Position numbers and translations under genes: made by a program. A DNA stretch of 12,967 nucleotides from Deinococcus fonticola (GTDB lineage: Bacteria; Deinococcota; Deinococci; Deinococcales; Deinococcaceae): assembly GCF_004634215.1 (NCBI RefSeq), contig NZ_SMMH01000052.1, positions 1 through 12,967 of the forward strand, read 5' to 3'. Below the pieces are notes generated by a model. That model ran no database searches. It saw only the letters and a program-made list of their open reading frames with translations, and was not told the origin of the DNA. Every line of letters begins with the position of its first letter. Within the stretch, counting starts at the first letter, position 1. Shown here one piece after another: positions 1 to 6,281 of this stretch.

Positions 1-36
1 GGGTCTTCAGATCAAATCTGCCTTCTAAGTCGAAAA

Positions 37-195
37 TTATCTACGGATTTTATCCACACCATACGTCACTTGTGGATAAATAACGCTACTCAGCGAGGGA
101 ATCCGGTCTCATCTCAAACGACGAGGAACACAGGGTTCACTACCCTTGAAAAGTTATCCCCAGATTTTATCCACAGGCAGAATTTTTGTGGATGA
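37..195. promoter_or_regulatory. DnaA-box cluster downstream of dnaN (possible second origin module)
   Basis: Three exact TTATCCACA boxes are visible: 50-58 (plus), 71-79 (minus) and 167-175 (plus). One-mismatch boxes lie at 154-162 (plus, TTATCCCCA) and 187-195 (minus, TCATCCACA), and a two-mismatch site at 37-45. The flanks are A+T-rich, notably 181-225. No gene is seen between 1 and 286, and the cluster continues to the left edge, so it may be truncated. Boxes of this density outside the main origin could be part of a bipartite origin or a DnaA titration/regulatory site. Which of these is true cannot be read from the sequence. Confidence 0.75.
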
Positions 196-232
196 TTTTT
201 CTTAAAACTAATTCATAATCTCCAAGCCAGTT

Positions 233-269
233 AAAAGCGAGGACGGGACATTGAAGAGATAGCCCGTCC
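233..269 (-). terminator. Intrinsic terminator of dnaN
   Basis: A 7-bp GC-rich stem (241-247 GGACGGG pairing with 263-269 CCCGTCC) encloses a 15-base loop. On the minus strand it is followed by TCGCTTTT (240-233). It lies 17 bases beyond the dnaN stop codon. The T-run is short, so termination may be partial. It separates dnaN transcription from the DnaA-box cluster to its left. Confidence 0.65.
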
Positions 270-286
270 CGGCTTAAAAACGGCCT

Positions 287-1369
287 TTAAACGCGCAGCG
301 TGACCATGACCGCCATATAGCCGCCTCCGTCCGTTCCACGGAAGATAGCGGGGCTGGTAGAGCCGCTGAACAGAAGTTCGGCTTCACCTTCGATAGGTCC
401 AAGGGCATCCAGCACATGACGGGCGTTGAACGCAAGGCTCATGGCGGGTTCCGTACCGCCTTGCACGACATCCAGCGTGTCCTGAGCGCGTCCGTAGTCG
501 CCCTCGGCGGCCAGTTTCAGCTTGCCTTCCGACACCAGGAACTCCACGCGGTTGTTGGCGTTTTTGTCAGCTAGCACGGCCACGCGGTTCACAGCTTCCT
601 TCAGGGCAGTGGCGGGCAAAGTCACCTGCAACTTGATGTCTTTGGGAATCACGCGCTCGTAATCGGGAAAATCACCGTCCAGCAACTTCAGGTTCATGCG
701 GACGCGATCCGTGGTGACGGTCAGCATGCCCTCGCCATACGTGAAGCGGGCCTCGCCGTCTTTCAGCACGCGAATCAGTTCGTCCACGCTGCGGGCGGGA
801 ATAATCAGGTTCCTGCCGTCGCCGCTGGCGGGAAAGTCCCGAATGGCGACGCGGTAACCATCGGACGCGACGACGCGGGCCGCCACGCCGTGGTGCTCCA
901 GTTTGATCCCCCTGAACACTGCTTGGAAGGCTTCGTTGCTGGCGGCGTATCGTACGCTGGCGAAAGCGCGGGCCAGTTCCTCGGCGTTCAGGCTCACGTC
1001 GGCGTAGCTGGGGAAAGTCAGGGGTGGGTACGCTTCGATGTCTCCGGTCTGCAATTTGAAGTCGGAGCCGCCAGAACGCACGGACAATTCCTGCCCCGTA
1101 ATTTCGAGTTCCACCAGTTCCCCGCCCAGGTTGCGGACGATCTGCGCAAACAGGTGCGCAGGAACCACGAAGTTCTGCGGATTCTGCACTTCTGCCGGAA
1201 CGAAGCACGACAGGTCAATTTCAAGGTTGGTGCCGCTTAGCGTCAGTCCGGCTTCGGTGGCTTCGACTTTTAGGGACGTCAAAAGCGGGTTGCTGCTGCG
1301 GCTGGGAATGACGCGTTCAAGGAGACTGAGACCATCGCTAAGGGTTTTTTTTGTGACATTCGCCTTCAT
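287..1369 (-). CDS. dnaN: DNA polymerase III subunit beta (sliding clamp)
   Basis: DnaN is the ring-shaped processivity clamp. It dimerises around DNA, tethers the replicative polymerase, and serves as docking platform for mismatch repair and Hda-like regulators. The 360-residue product has the normal family length and three clamp domains (about 1-120, 125-243, 245-360). Recognisable blocks are [15 protein letters not shown] near the N-terminus (21-35), the second-domain VASDGYRVA (167-175) and [14 protein letters not shown] (229-242) at the domain 2/3 boundary. The ATG start is preceded by AGGA with a 5-base spacer (1375-1378) and by AAGGA further upstream. The gene follows dnaA in the same direction across the origin, so its promoter probably lies in or beside the A+T-rich origin DNA. 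An uninterrupted run of eight A (coding strand; 1345-1352) falls in codons 6-8. Confidence 0.98.
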   Translation of the reverse strand: MKANVTKKTLSDGLSLLERVIPSRSSNPLLTSLKVEATEAGLTLSGTNLEIDLSCFVPAEVQNPQNFVVPAHLFAQIVRNLGGELVELEITGQELSVRSGGSDFKLQTGDIEAYPPLTFPSYADVSLNAEELARAFASVRYAASNEAFQAVFRGIKLEHHGVAARVVASDGYRVAIRDFPASGDGRNLIIPARSVDELIRVLKDGEARFTYGEGMLTVTTDRVRMNLKLLDGDFPDYERVIPKDIKLQVTLPATALKEAVNRVAVLADKNANNRVEFLVSEGKLKLAAEGDYGRAQDTLDVVQGGTEPAMSLAFNARHVLDALGPIEGEAELLFSGSTSPAIFRGTDGGGYMAVMVTLRV

Positions 1370-1432
1370 GGGAATCCTGCCTTCCTTTTTGGGATGTTGT
1401 GGTGGGCTGGGGTGGAGGGGGCGTTGCTCCCT

Positions 1433-1482
1433 ATCTTTTAACTGTTTTATTTAACTTAAATAAATAGTAGTAGTAGTAATAG
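1433..1482 (+). promoter_or_regulatory. Predicted origin unwinding site: A+T-rich element plus DnaA-trio array
   Basis: Positions 1465-1482 on the plus strand read TAG TAG TAG TAG TAA TAG. Read 3'->5' away from the DnaA boxes this is GAT AAT GAT GAT GAT GAT, the 3'-GAT-5' repeat described as the DnaA-trio on which DnaA assembles onto one strand during unwinding in Bacillus subtilis. Four G/C bases (GGCC, 1483-1486) separate it from tandem boxes at 1487-1504. On the far side is an A+T-rich stretch (about 1435-1464) suited to melting. Order and polarity both fit the basal unwinding arrangement. Function is inferred from the pattern only. The same DNA is the likely promoter/leader zone of dnaN. 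Confidence 0.75.
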
Positions 1483-1486
1483 GGCC

Positions 1487-1713
1487 TGTGGAAACTGTGG
1501 AAAAGTGGCCTGCGTGCTGTTCAGCTGGGCAAATCTTTTCCACAATGCCCCTGTGGATAACCCTGAAAACCTGTGGATATCCTGTGGATAACTTGGGGGG
1601 TTATCCACAGCCCCCACAACCTGTGGATAAGTGGGTAAGTTATCCACAAAGTTATCCACAGAAATTGGCCAGTTATCCACAGGTTTAGCGGGTTATCCAC
1701 AAAGTTATCCACA
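1487..1713. repeat. Array of 13 DnaA boxes
   Basis: Exact TTATCCACA boxes lie at 1552-1560 (-), 1583-1591 (-), 1601-1609 (+), 1622-1630 (-), 1640-1648 (+), 1652-1660 (+), 1673-1681 (+), 1693-1701 (+) and 1705-1713 (+). Variants lie at 1487-1495 (-, GTTTCCACA), 1496-1504 (-, TTTTCCACA), 1536-1544 (+, TTTTCCACA) and 1572-1580 (-, ATATCCACA). Minus-oriented boxes dominate the unwinding-element side and plus-oriented boxes the dnaA side. Start-to-start distances cluster at 9-12 and 18-21 bases, near one and two helical turns. A 23-base segment holding two boxes (1639-1661) recurs exactly at 1692-1714. Confidence 0.95.
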
Positions 1714-1790
1714 GGGCATTTGTCCTGAAAGCCTTTTTTTGGAACGGAAAATGGAAATATTCTGTTAATAACATCGATATTTGGGCTGCG

Positions 1791-3179
1791 TTATGCTTCC
1801 AGCTCATCATCTTCGGTGCCTTGCATGCGCTTCCTGAGGATGGTGATGGCCTCGGTTACGTCCGCGTCCTTGCCCATCTGCTCCGATACCTTGTTGATGG
1901 CGTGCATAACTGTGCTGTGATCGCGCCCGAAAAACTGTCCGATTTCCGGCAGGCTGTGATCTGTCAACTCACGGATCAGGTACTGCGCCACCTGTCGCGG
2001 CACGACCACTTCACGCACGCGTCCACTGCCGCGAATCACCTCGGGCGGCATGTTGTAGTGCGAGGCCACCTGACGCAGCACGTCCATCATCTCCACCTTG
2101 ACTTCCTGCGGCGTAAAGATGTTGCTGAGGGCTTTGGCCGCCACGGCGCGGGAAAAAGGCACGTTGTTCAGGCTGGCGAACGCCACCACGCGCATCAGGG
2201 CGCCCTCCAGCTCGCGGATGTTGCTGGTGACCTGACGCGCGATAAGTTCCAGCACTTCCTGCGGCACGCTGATGCGGTTGTGCTCCGCATTCATTTTCAG
2301 GATCGCCACGCGAGTCTCGAACTCCGGCGACTGGATGTCCGTGATCAGGCCCCACTCGAAGCGGCTGCGCAGGCGGCCTTCGAGCGTCTGGATTTCCTTC
2401 GGCGGACGGTCGGAACTCAGGATGATCTGTTTGTGGCTCTCGTACAGGGCATTGAAGGTGTGAAAAAACTCTTCCTGCGTGCGCTCTTTGCCGGCCACGA
2501 ATTGAATATCGTCCACCAGCAGCAGATCCACGCTGCGGTAACGGTTTCTGAACTGCGTGGTCTTGTCGTCACGAATAGAATTGATGAGTTCGTTCGTAAA
2601 TGTCTCGGTGGACACGTACTCGATGCGTTTCTCGGGAAAGCGCTCGGCGATGTAATGGCCCACCGCGTGCATCAGGTGCGTTTTCCCCAGCCCCACGTCT
2701 CCGTAAATGAAAAGGGGATTGTAAGCCTTGCCGGGCGACTCGGCCACTGCCAGCGCCGCCGCGTGCGCGAGGTTGTTGTTGGGCCCCACCACGAAATTCT
2801 CGAAGGTGTACTTGGGGTTCAGGCTCCTGCGGTTGTCCGCCGTGGGTACCGGATGAATGACCGGCGCCGGCTTTCCCGCCGTGACTACTGCTGGCGGGGG
2901 GGGCGGATCATTGAGAGACAGCAGGGCGTCTTGCTGCGCAGGCAGCACCTGAAAACTCACCTGCGGGTTTTGCGCCCCCAGGCTGCGCAGGGCGTCTTCC
3001 AGCAGTTCCAGATAGTGTTTCCTGAACCACTCCTGCGCGAAGGAATTGCGCACGCCAAGCACCAGCGAACCGTCCTGCACGCCCAGGTTCTTTACCGGGG
3101 CGAACCAGGTGTGGTACTCCACCTCGGATATGTTTTTGCGGACGTAACCCAGCACGTCCGCCCAGATTTCTTGAGAGAT
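1791..3179 (-). CDS. dnaA: Chromosomal replication initiator DnaA (probable ATC start)
   Basis: DnaA is the AAA+ ATPase that binds TTATCCACA boxes, forms a filament at the origin and melts it to load the helicase. Numbering from the ATC start (462 residues): domain I about 1-80; proline-rich linker about 88-118; AAA+ domain with Walker A GDVGLGKT (160-167), Walker B LLLVDD (219-224), sensor 1 ILSSDRP and sensor 2 region [10 protein letters not shown]; domain IV with the DNA-binding signature [13 protein letters not shown] (about 419-431). The start is odd. An in-frame TAG sits at 3195-3197, then AGGAGG at 3189-3194, and after a 9-base spacer ATC TCT CAA GAA ATC TGG. No ATG, GTG or TTG occurs before the GTG at 3153-3155. 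Starting at that GTG (454 residues) would remove the conserved domain I tryptophan and leave the Shine-Dalgarno sequence 33 bases away, so I prefer ATC at 3177-3179. Identity is certain; the start is inferred. Confidence 0.97.
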   Translation of the reverse strand: MSQEIWADVLGYVRKNISEVEYHTWFAPVKNLGVQDGSLVLGVRNSFAQEWFRKHYLELLEDALRSLGAQNPQVSFQVLPAQQDALLSLNDPPPPPAVVTAGKPAPVIHPVPTADNRRSLNPKYTFENFVVGPNNNLAHAAALAVAESPGKAYNPLFIYGDVGLGKTHLMHAVGHYIAERFPEKRIEYVSTETFTNELINSIRDDKTTQFRNRYRSVDLLLVDDIQFVAGKERTQEEFFHTFNALYESHKQIILSSDRPPKEIQTLEGRLRSRFEWGLITDIQSPEFETRVAILKMNAEHNRISVPQEVLELIARQVTSNIRELEGALMRVVAFASLNNVPFSRAVAAKALSNIFTPQEVKVEMMDVLRQVASHYNMPPEVIRGSGRVREVVVPRQVAQYLIRELTDHSLPEIGQFFGRDHSTVMHAINKVSEQMGKDADVTEAITILRKRMQGTEDDELEA

Positions 3180-3188
3180 AAACGCACA

Positions 3189-3194
3189 CCTCCT
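3189..3194 (-). promoter_or_regulatory. Shine-Dalgarno sequence of dnaA that decides its start
   Basis: A perfect AGGAGG on the minus strand, 9 bases before the ATC at 3177-3179 and directly after an in-frame TAG stop. It is the strongest ribosome-binding site in the window and is badly placed for the GTG at 3155. Confidence 0.8.
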
Positions 3195-3217
3195 CTACCT
3201 GCCTTGAGTGCGTGGAA

Positions 3218-3268
3218 AGAATACCATTCCCGCCGACTTTTTCTCCCCTCAACCAGGAGAAAAAGGTC
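3218..3268 (-). promoter_or_regulatory. dnaA upstream region with long inverted repeat
   Basis: An inverted repeat has a perfect 10-bp stem (3237-3246 CTTTTTCTCC with 3256-3265 GGAGAAAAAG) that extends by two pairs past a one-base bulge (3235-3236 with 3267-3268). The loop is 9 bases. No T-tract follows on either strand, so it is not a classic terminator for the epimerase gene that ends just before it. A weak -10-like TATTCT lies at 3218-3223 on the minus strand, 38 bases before the ATC start, without a convincing -35 hexamer. The repeat could be an operator, an atypical terminator or an RNA element. Confidence 0.4.
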
Positions 3269-3296
3269 ACTTGTGCATGGCTAAGCTGCGGCTTTT

Positions 3297-4262
3297 CTAA
3301 CGGCGCCCTCGCAGCAGGGCCAGGATCTCCGCCTCGCGTTCCGGCGTCAGGTTGTACTCCAGGTCGGCAGTTTTGCTCCACTCACGGGTGTCCTGCGCGG
3401 TCTTCAGCGGAGCCGTCAGGGTGAGGCCCGCCGCCCGCGCGCGCCCGTTGCTGACCTCCATGATGCCGCCCTGCTCACTGTTCGCGGGAAGATAAACAGG
3501 CAATTCATAGAAATTCACGCCCACCTGTTCCAGATGTTCGGGCGTCGTCCAGAACACGTCCCCTGCCCCCAGAAGGGTCAGGAACTCTCCCCAGGTCAGG
3601 CGCGGCCCGGACAGGTTGAATACCCCACCGATGTCATCCTGAATGACTTTCACCACGAACTGAGCGATGTCCCGCGCGTCAATGACCTGAATGGAGTCAT
3701 CTTTTCCAGCCGCCAGCATGGTTCCCTCACGCGCCGCCCGATCCGGCCAGTAGGAGTAACGGCGGGTGCCATCGTGTGGCCCTGTCACCAGTTGCGGACG
3801 CAGGATGGTGCAGGCATCCTCATACACTTCCTGAACGATGGCCTCGCACGTCACCTTCAAGGGGCCGTACGTTTCCCCGGTGACCTCGGTCACGTCCTCC
3901 GCCGCTGGGGGAAGCAGCGGGTCAGTCTCCAGGATGGGGTGGCGGTTCTGCTCGGCGTATACGCTCACAGTACTGATGAACACATAACGCCCCACCCGAC
4001 CCTTCAGGAATTCCGCGCTGGCCCGCACCTGACGCGGCGTGTACCCGCTCACGTCCACGCAGGCATCCCACGAACGGCCCGCCAGCGCGGACAGGCCAGG
4101 GGCGCCGTCGTTTCGGTCACCGAGCAGGCGCTCCACCGCTGCCGGCAAGTCGGCCTGCGTCTGCCCGCGCGACAGCATGGTCACCTCATGCCCCGCTGCC
4201 ACCAGCGCCTCCACGATGTGACGCCCCACCAGCCGCGCCCCGCCCAGAACCAGAATTCGCAT
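3297..4262 (-). CDS. NAD-dependent epimerase/dehydratase family (extended SDR) protein
   Basis: The 321-residue product is a Rossmann-fold oxidoreductase of the extended short-chain dehydrogenase type. The N-terminal MRILVLGGARLVGRHIVEAL is the dinucleotide-binding beta-alpha unit (GGxxxVG form); SRG at 31-33 follows the second strand and may help bind the adenine ribose. ISTVSVY (96-102) carries the active-site serine region, and ETYGPLK (130-136) supplies the YxxxK pair, Tyr132 and Lys136. A later DARDIAQFVVKVI segment is typical of the family. The C-terminal substrate domain gives no specific substrate clue; resemblance is to the isomerase/mRNA-binding-like epimerases with a GGTRFIG-type start rather than to sugar-nucleotide epimerases. 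The ATG is 5 bases after TACAGT with no Shine-Dalgarno sequence, so a leaderless mRNA is likely. It diverges from the hydrolase gene. Confidence 0.88.
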   Translation of the reverse strand: MRILVLGGARLVGRHIVEALVAAGHEVTMLSRGQTQADLPAAVERLLGDRNDGAPGLSALAGRSWDACVDVSGYTPRQVRASAEFLKGRVGRYVFISTVSVYAEQNRHPILETDPLLPPAAEDVTEVTGETYGPLKVTCEAIVQEVYEDACTILRPQLVTGPHDGTRRYSYWPDRAAREGTMLAAGKDDSIQVIDARDIAQFVVKVIQDDIGGVFNLSGPRLTWGEFLTLLGAGDVFWTTPEHLEQVGVNFYELPVYLPANSEQGGIMEVSNGRARAAGLTLTAPLKTAQDTREWSKTADLEYNLTPEREAEILALLRGRR

Positions 4263-4267
4263 GTCTC

Positions 4268-4273
4268 ACTGTA
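4268..4273 (-). promoter_or_regulatory. -10 hexamer of a leaderless promoter for the epimerase gene
   Basis: TACAGT on the minus strand (TANNNT class) ends 5 bases before the ATG at 4262, so transcription should begin at or next to the start codon. It lies inside the palindrome CTGTACAG (4269-4276). No good -35 element is seen. Confidence 0.55.
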
Positions 4274-4295
4274 CAGGGGACTTTCCTGGCTGTTC

Positions 4296-4307
4296 TACAC
4301 TCAGGGG
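4296..4307 (+). promoter_or_regulatory. -10 hexamer and Shine-Dalgarno of the hydrolase gene
   Basis: TACACT at 4296-4301 is followed by AGGGG at 4303-4307 and a 5-base spacer to the ATG at 4313. A start of transcription 6-7 bases after the hexamer would lie at about 4308, placing AGGGG at or before the transcript end, so it is unclear whether the ribosome site is used. The matching -35 zone overlaps the -10 of the divergent epimerase promoter. Confidence 0.45.
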
Positions 4308-4312
4308 CAACC

Positions 4313-5119
4313 ATGACCACCCCTGAAGTCCCTGAAATAACGTCAAGTGATGCCTGGGTCAATCACCCGCATGGCCAGTTGTTGACCCGCACCTGGACGC
4401 CTGCCGGGGCGTTGTCCGGTGTGCCGATCCTGCTCTTTCACGATTCGCTGGGTTCAGTGGAATTGTGGCGCCATTTTCCAGCGCAGCTGAGTAAGGCCAC
4501 GCGCCGTCAGGTCATCGCTTATGACCGCCTGGGGTTTGGACAGTCGGACGCTTACGTGCAGGAGCTTCCGCTTGATTTCATTGCCGACGAGGCCAGAACG
4601 TATGTCCCCGCTTTGATGGAGCAACTGGGGCTGAAGCGGTTTATCGCGCTGGGCCACAGTGTCGGGGGCGGCATAGCCGTGAACGTCGCGGCCCTCTATC
4701 CACAGGCGGTCGTGGCCCTGATCAGCGAGTCGGCGCAGGCTTTCGTTGAAGACCAGACCCTGAGCGGCGTCGCCGAAGCCCGGGAGCAGTTCAGGGACGA
4801 GCGGCAGGTGGCCAGGTTGGCGAAATACCACGGAAACAAGGCGCGCTGGGTGCTGAGCGCCTGGACAGACACCTGGCTCTCCCCGGACTTTGGGGCGTGG
4901 ACGCTGAAAGACGTGCTGCCGCGCGTGACCTGCCCCCTGCTGGTCATTCACGGCGTTCACGACGAATACGGTTCGCTGCGTCATCCGCAGATGATCGGCG
5001 AACTCAGCGGCGGCCCCGCGCAGGTGGAGATCATTCAGGAGGCTTACCACGTGCCGCACCGCGAGAAACCGGAAGTGATCGTGCAGATGGTGGCGGCGTT
5101 CGTCGCCAACCTGGAATAG
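4313..5119 (+). CDS. Alpha/beta-fold hydrolase
   Basis: A 268-residue cytoplasmic hydrolase with no signal peptide. The catalytic triad is readable: nucleophile Ser116 in GHSVGG (114-119), acid Asp217 in VIHGVHDEYG, and base His249 in YHVPHREKP. The oxyanion-hole segment is ILLFHDSLGS (39-48), with HDSLG where HGFGG-type sequence is common, and YDRLGFGQSD (70-79) is the usual strand-4 block. A helical cap of about 60 residues lies between 140 and 200. The family covers esterases, epoxide hydrolases, dehalogenases and C-C hydrolases; nothing here fixes the substrate. Its divergent partner is an SDR enzyme, a frequent pairing in small-molecule metabolism, but a shared pathway is only a guess. 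The stop codon is 3 bases from the dprA stop on the other strand. Confidence 0.93.
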   Translation: MTTPEVPEITSSDAWVNHPHGQLLTRTWTPAGALSGVPILLFHDSLGSVELWRHFPAQLSKATRRQVIAYDRLGFGQSDAYVQELPLDFIADEARTYVPALMEQLGLKRFIALGHSVGGGIAVNVAALYPQAVVALISESAQAFVEDQTLSGVAEAREQFRDERQVARLAKYHGNKARWVLSAWTDTWLSPDFGAWTLKDVLPRVTCPLLVIHGVHDEYGSLRHPQMIGELSGGPAQVEIIQEAYHVPHREKPEVIVQMVAAFVANLE

Positions 5120-5122
5120 GCG

Positions 5123-6187
5123 TTACCGCCGCGCCCAGCGTCCGCCGATTTCCTCGACGAGGCCCATGAGTTGCAGCATGACCAGGGCCGTCTGAAGCTC
5201 GGGCAGGGTCAGGCCGGTGCCCATTTGCAGGTCATCCAGGGTGGCGGGCGCCGTCAGGGCCCTTAGCACCCTGGCCTGTTCCAGCGGCAGGTCAGGCAGA
5301 GGCTGACTGGGCGCGGTTCCCCAGTTCAGTTCGTCCAAGATGTCCTGCGCCGACTCCGTGAGCACGGCTCCTTCGCGGATCAGTCGATGTGGCCCGGCGG
5401 CCCGGGGGTCACCCGCGCGGCCCGGCACGGCGAACACGCTGCGTCCACACTCCAGTGCGTGTGTGGCGGTGATCATAGACCCTGATTTCTTTTCCCCTTC
5501 GACAATGACCACGCCAGCACTGAGGGCGGCAATCAGGCGGTTTCTGGTCGGGAAGTGGTGCTGGGCTGGCCCGGTGCCCAGCGGGTACTCGCTGATGAGC
5601 GTAAGGCGGCGCGAAAGGGGAACATTCTCGCCGGGGTAAATGCGGTCTACGGCACTGCCCAGCACGCCGATACTGATGCCGCCAGCCTCCACCGCGGCGG
5701 TGTGCGCCTGCGTATCGATGCCGCGCGCCAGGCCACTGATCACCACGACATCGGCGCGGGCCAGGTCACCCGCGATGGCCCTGGTGAGGCTCAACGCCGG
5801 TTGGCTGGCGGCGCGGGTGCCCACCAGGCCGATGCTGCGGGGCACAGTCGGCAGGGCGGGCAGGTCACCCAGCACCCACAGCACAGGCGGCGGGTCACCC
5901 AGGGCGTCCAGGGCGGGCGGGTAAGTGGGCAGGCCGCGCCCGATGAGCTGGGCGCCGACCTGCTGGCACTTCTGGAGTTCTGTTTCGGCCTGCTGCGCTG
6001 CTTTTTTGTCCCCGACAGCGGCGGCACTTTTCGCGTCGAGCCCCGGAACGCCCCGCAAGTCCAGCAGGCTGGCTTGTAGGGCCTGCTGGGCACTACCGAA
6101 GTGCGTTCGCAAAGACTCGATGCGGCGCGGCCCCAGGTTCGGCGTGAAGCGGAGGGTCAGCAGGGCCAGGAGTTCGGCAGCGTCCAT
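5123..6187 (-). CDS. dprA: DNA-processing protein DprA
   Basis: DprA (Smf) binds single-stranded DNA taken up during natural transformation, shields it and loads RecA. The 354-residue product has an N-terminal SAM-like helical region (about 1-90); a Rossmann-type DprA core with [10 protein letters not shown] (119-128), ISGLARGID (150-158), [12 protein letters not shown] (174-185), [12 protein letters not shown] (212-223) and the [14 protein letters not shown] block (232-245); and a C-terminal winged-helix-like segment (about 295-354). The reading frame continues to a TTG at 6244 and an ATG at 6241. Family similarity, however, begins at [14 protein letters not shown], so I chose the ATG at 6187. 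The adjacent GTG at 6190 is equally possible because TATCCT lies exactly 6 bases before it. The 3' end converges with the hydrolase gene, with 3 bases between stops. Confidence 0.95.
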   Translation of the reverse strand: MDAAELLALLTLRFTPNLGPRRIESLRTHFGSAQQALQASLLDLRGVPGLDAKSAAAVGDKKAAQQAETELQKCQQVGAQLIGRGLPTYPPALDALGDPPPVLWVLGDLPALPTVPRSIGLVGTRAASQPALSLTRAIAGDLARADVVVISGLARGIDTQAHTAAVEAGGISIGVLGSAVDRIYPGENVPLSRRLTLISEYPLGTGPAQHHFPTRNRLIAALSAGVVIVEGEKKSGSMITATHALECGRSVFAVPGRAGDPRAAGPHRLIREGAVLTESAQDILDELNWGTAPSQPLPDLPLEQARVLRALTAPATLDDLQMGTGLTLPELQTALVMLQLMGLVEEIGGRWARR

Positions 6188-6196
6188 CACCGCGTC

Positions 6197-6202
6197 AGGA
6201 TA
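6197..6202 (-). promoter_or_regulatory. Possible leaderless -10 hexamer for dprA
   Basis: TATCCT on the minus strand is 6 bases before GTG (6190) and 9 before ATG (6187), the spacing seen at other starts here. No Shine-Dalgarno sequence is visible for either start. dprA may still also be read through from the kinase gene 85 bases upstream. Confidence 0.4.
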
Positions 6203-6217
6203 AGCCGGCCGCCTGAC

Positions 6218-6281
6218 AGGGCCGTCACCATATGGGGCCATCAAGATACAGGGCTATCACCATGTAGGGCCATCACGATTT
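6218..6281. repeat. Four-copy 16-bp imperfect tandem repeat between kinase gene and dprA
   Basis: Four head-to-tail units at 6218-6233, 6234-6249, 6250-6265 and 6266-6281 follow the plus-strand consensus AGGGCCATCACCATAT. The two 32-base halves match at 25 of 32 positions. On the minus strand the unit reads roughly ATATGGTGATGGCCCT, so each copy carries potential start codons. Because 16 is not a multiple of three, each copy shifts the frame. The array includes the last codons and the TGA stop (6273-6275) of the kinase gene and the upstream candidate starts of dprA. Confidence 0.8.

Larger units (their letters stand above)
1433..1713. other. oriC: Chromosomal replication origin (oriC) between dnaA and dnaN
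   Basis: The whole 421-base gap between dnaA and dnaN lacks coding sense and is packed with DnaA boxes, ending in a DnaA-trio/A+T-rich element on the dnaN side. An origin between dnaA and dnaN with 13 boxes is the arrangement described for Thermus thermophilus, a relative of Deinococcus. Bases 1714-1790, between the last box and the dnaA stop, are A+T-rich (for example 1740-1780). They hold no recognisable hairpin terminator for dnaA, so dnaA transcripts may run into the origin. Confidence 0.93.

Noticed and set aside
1639..1714. CRISPR-like direct repeats in the origin
   Set aside because: The repeats are paired DnaA boxes with irregular short spacers and mixed orientation; there are no cas genes.
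3235..3268. Intrinsic terminator for the epimerase gene
   Set aside because: The hairpin lacks a following T-tract on the minus strand, so I list it only as an inverted repeat of unknown role.
1821..3284. 487-residue open frame on the plus strand opposite dnaA
   Set aside because: It mirrors dnaA, which is certain by its motifs. The frame is rich in His/Arg/Gln as expected from an antisense frame of GC-rich DNA and has no ribosome site.
4696..4704. CTATCCACA, a DnaA-box-like site in the hydrolase gene
   Set aside because: Single one-mismatch site inside a coding sequence with no companions; expected by chance.
6188..6244. Longer dprA starting at TTG 6244 or ATG 6241
   Set aside because: The added residues are encoded by the 16-bp repeat and its flank, have no resemblance to DprA and lack a ribosome site; the family N-terminus begins at 6187.
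6218..6281. CRISPR array at the 16-bp repeats
   Set aside because: Units are adjacent with no spacers and are too short.
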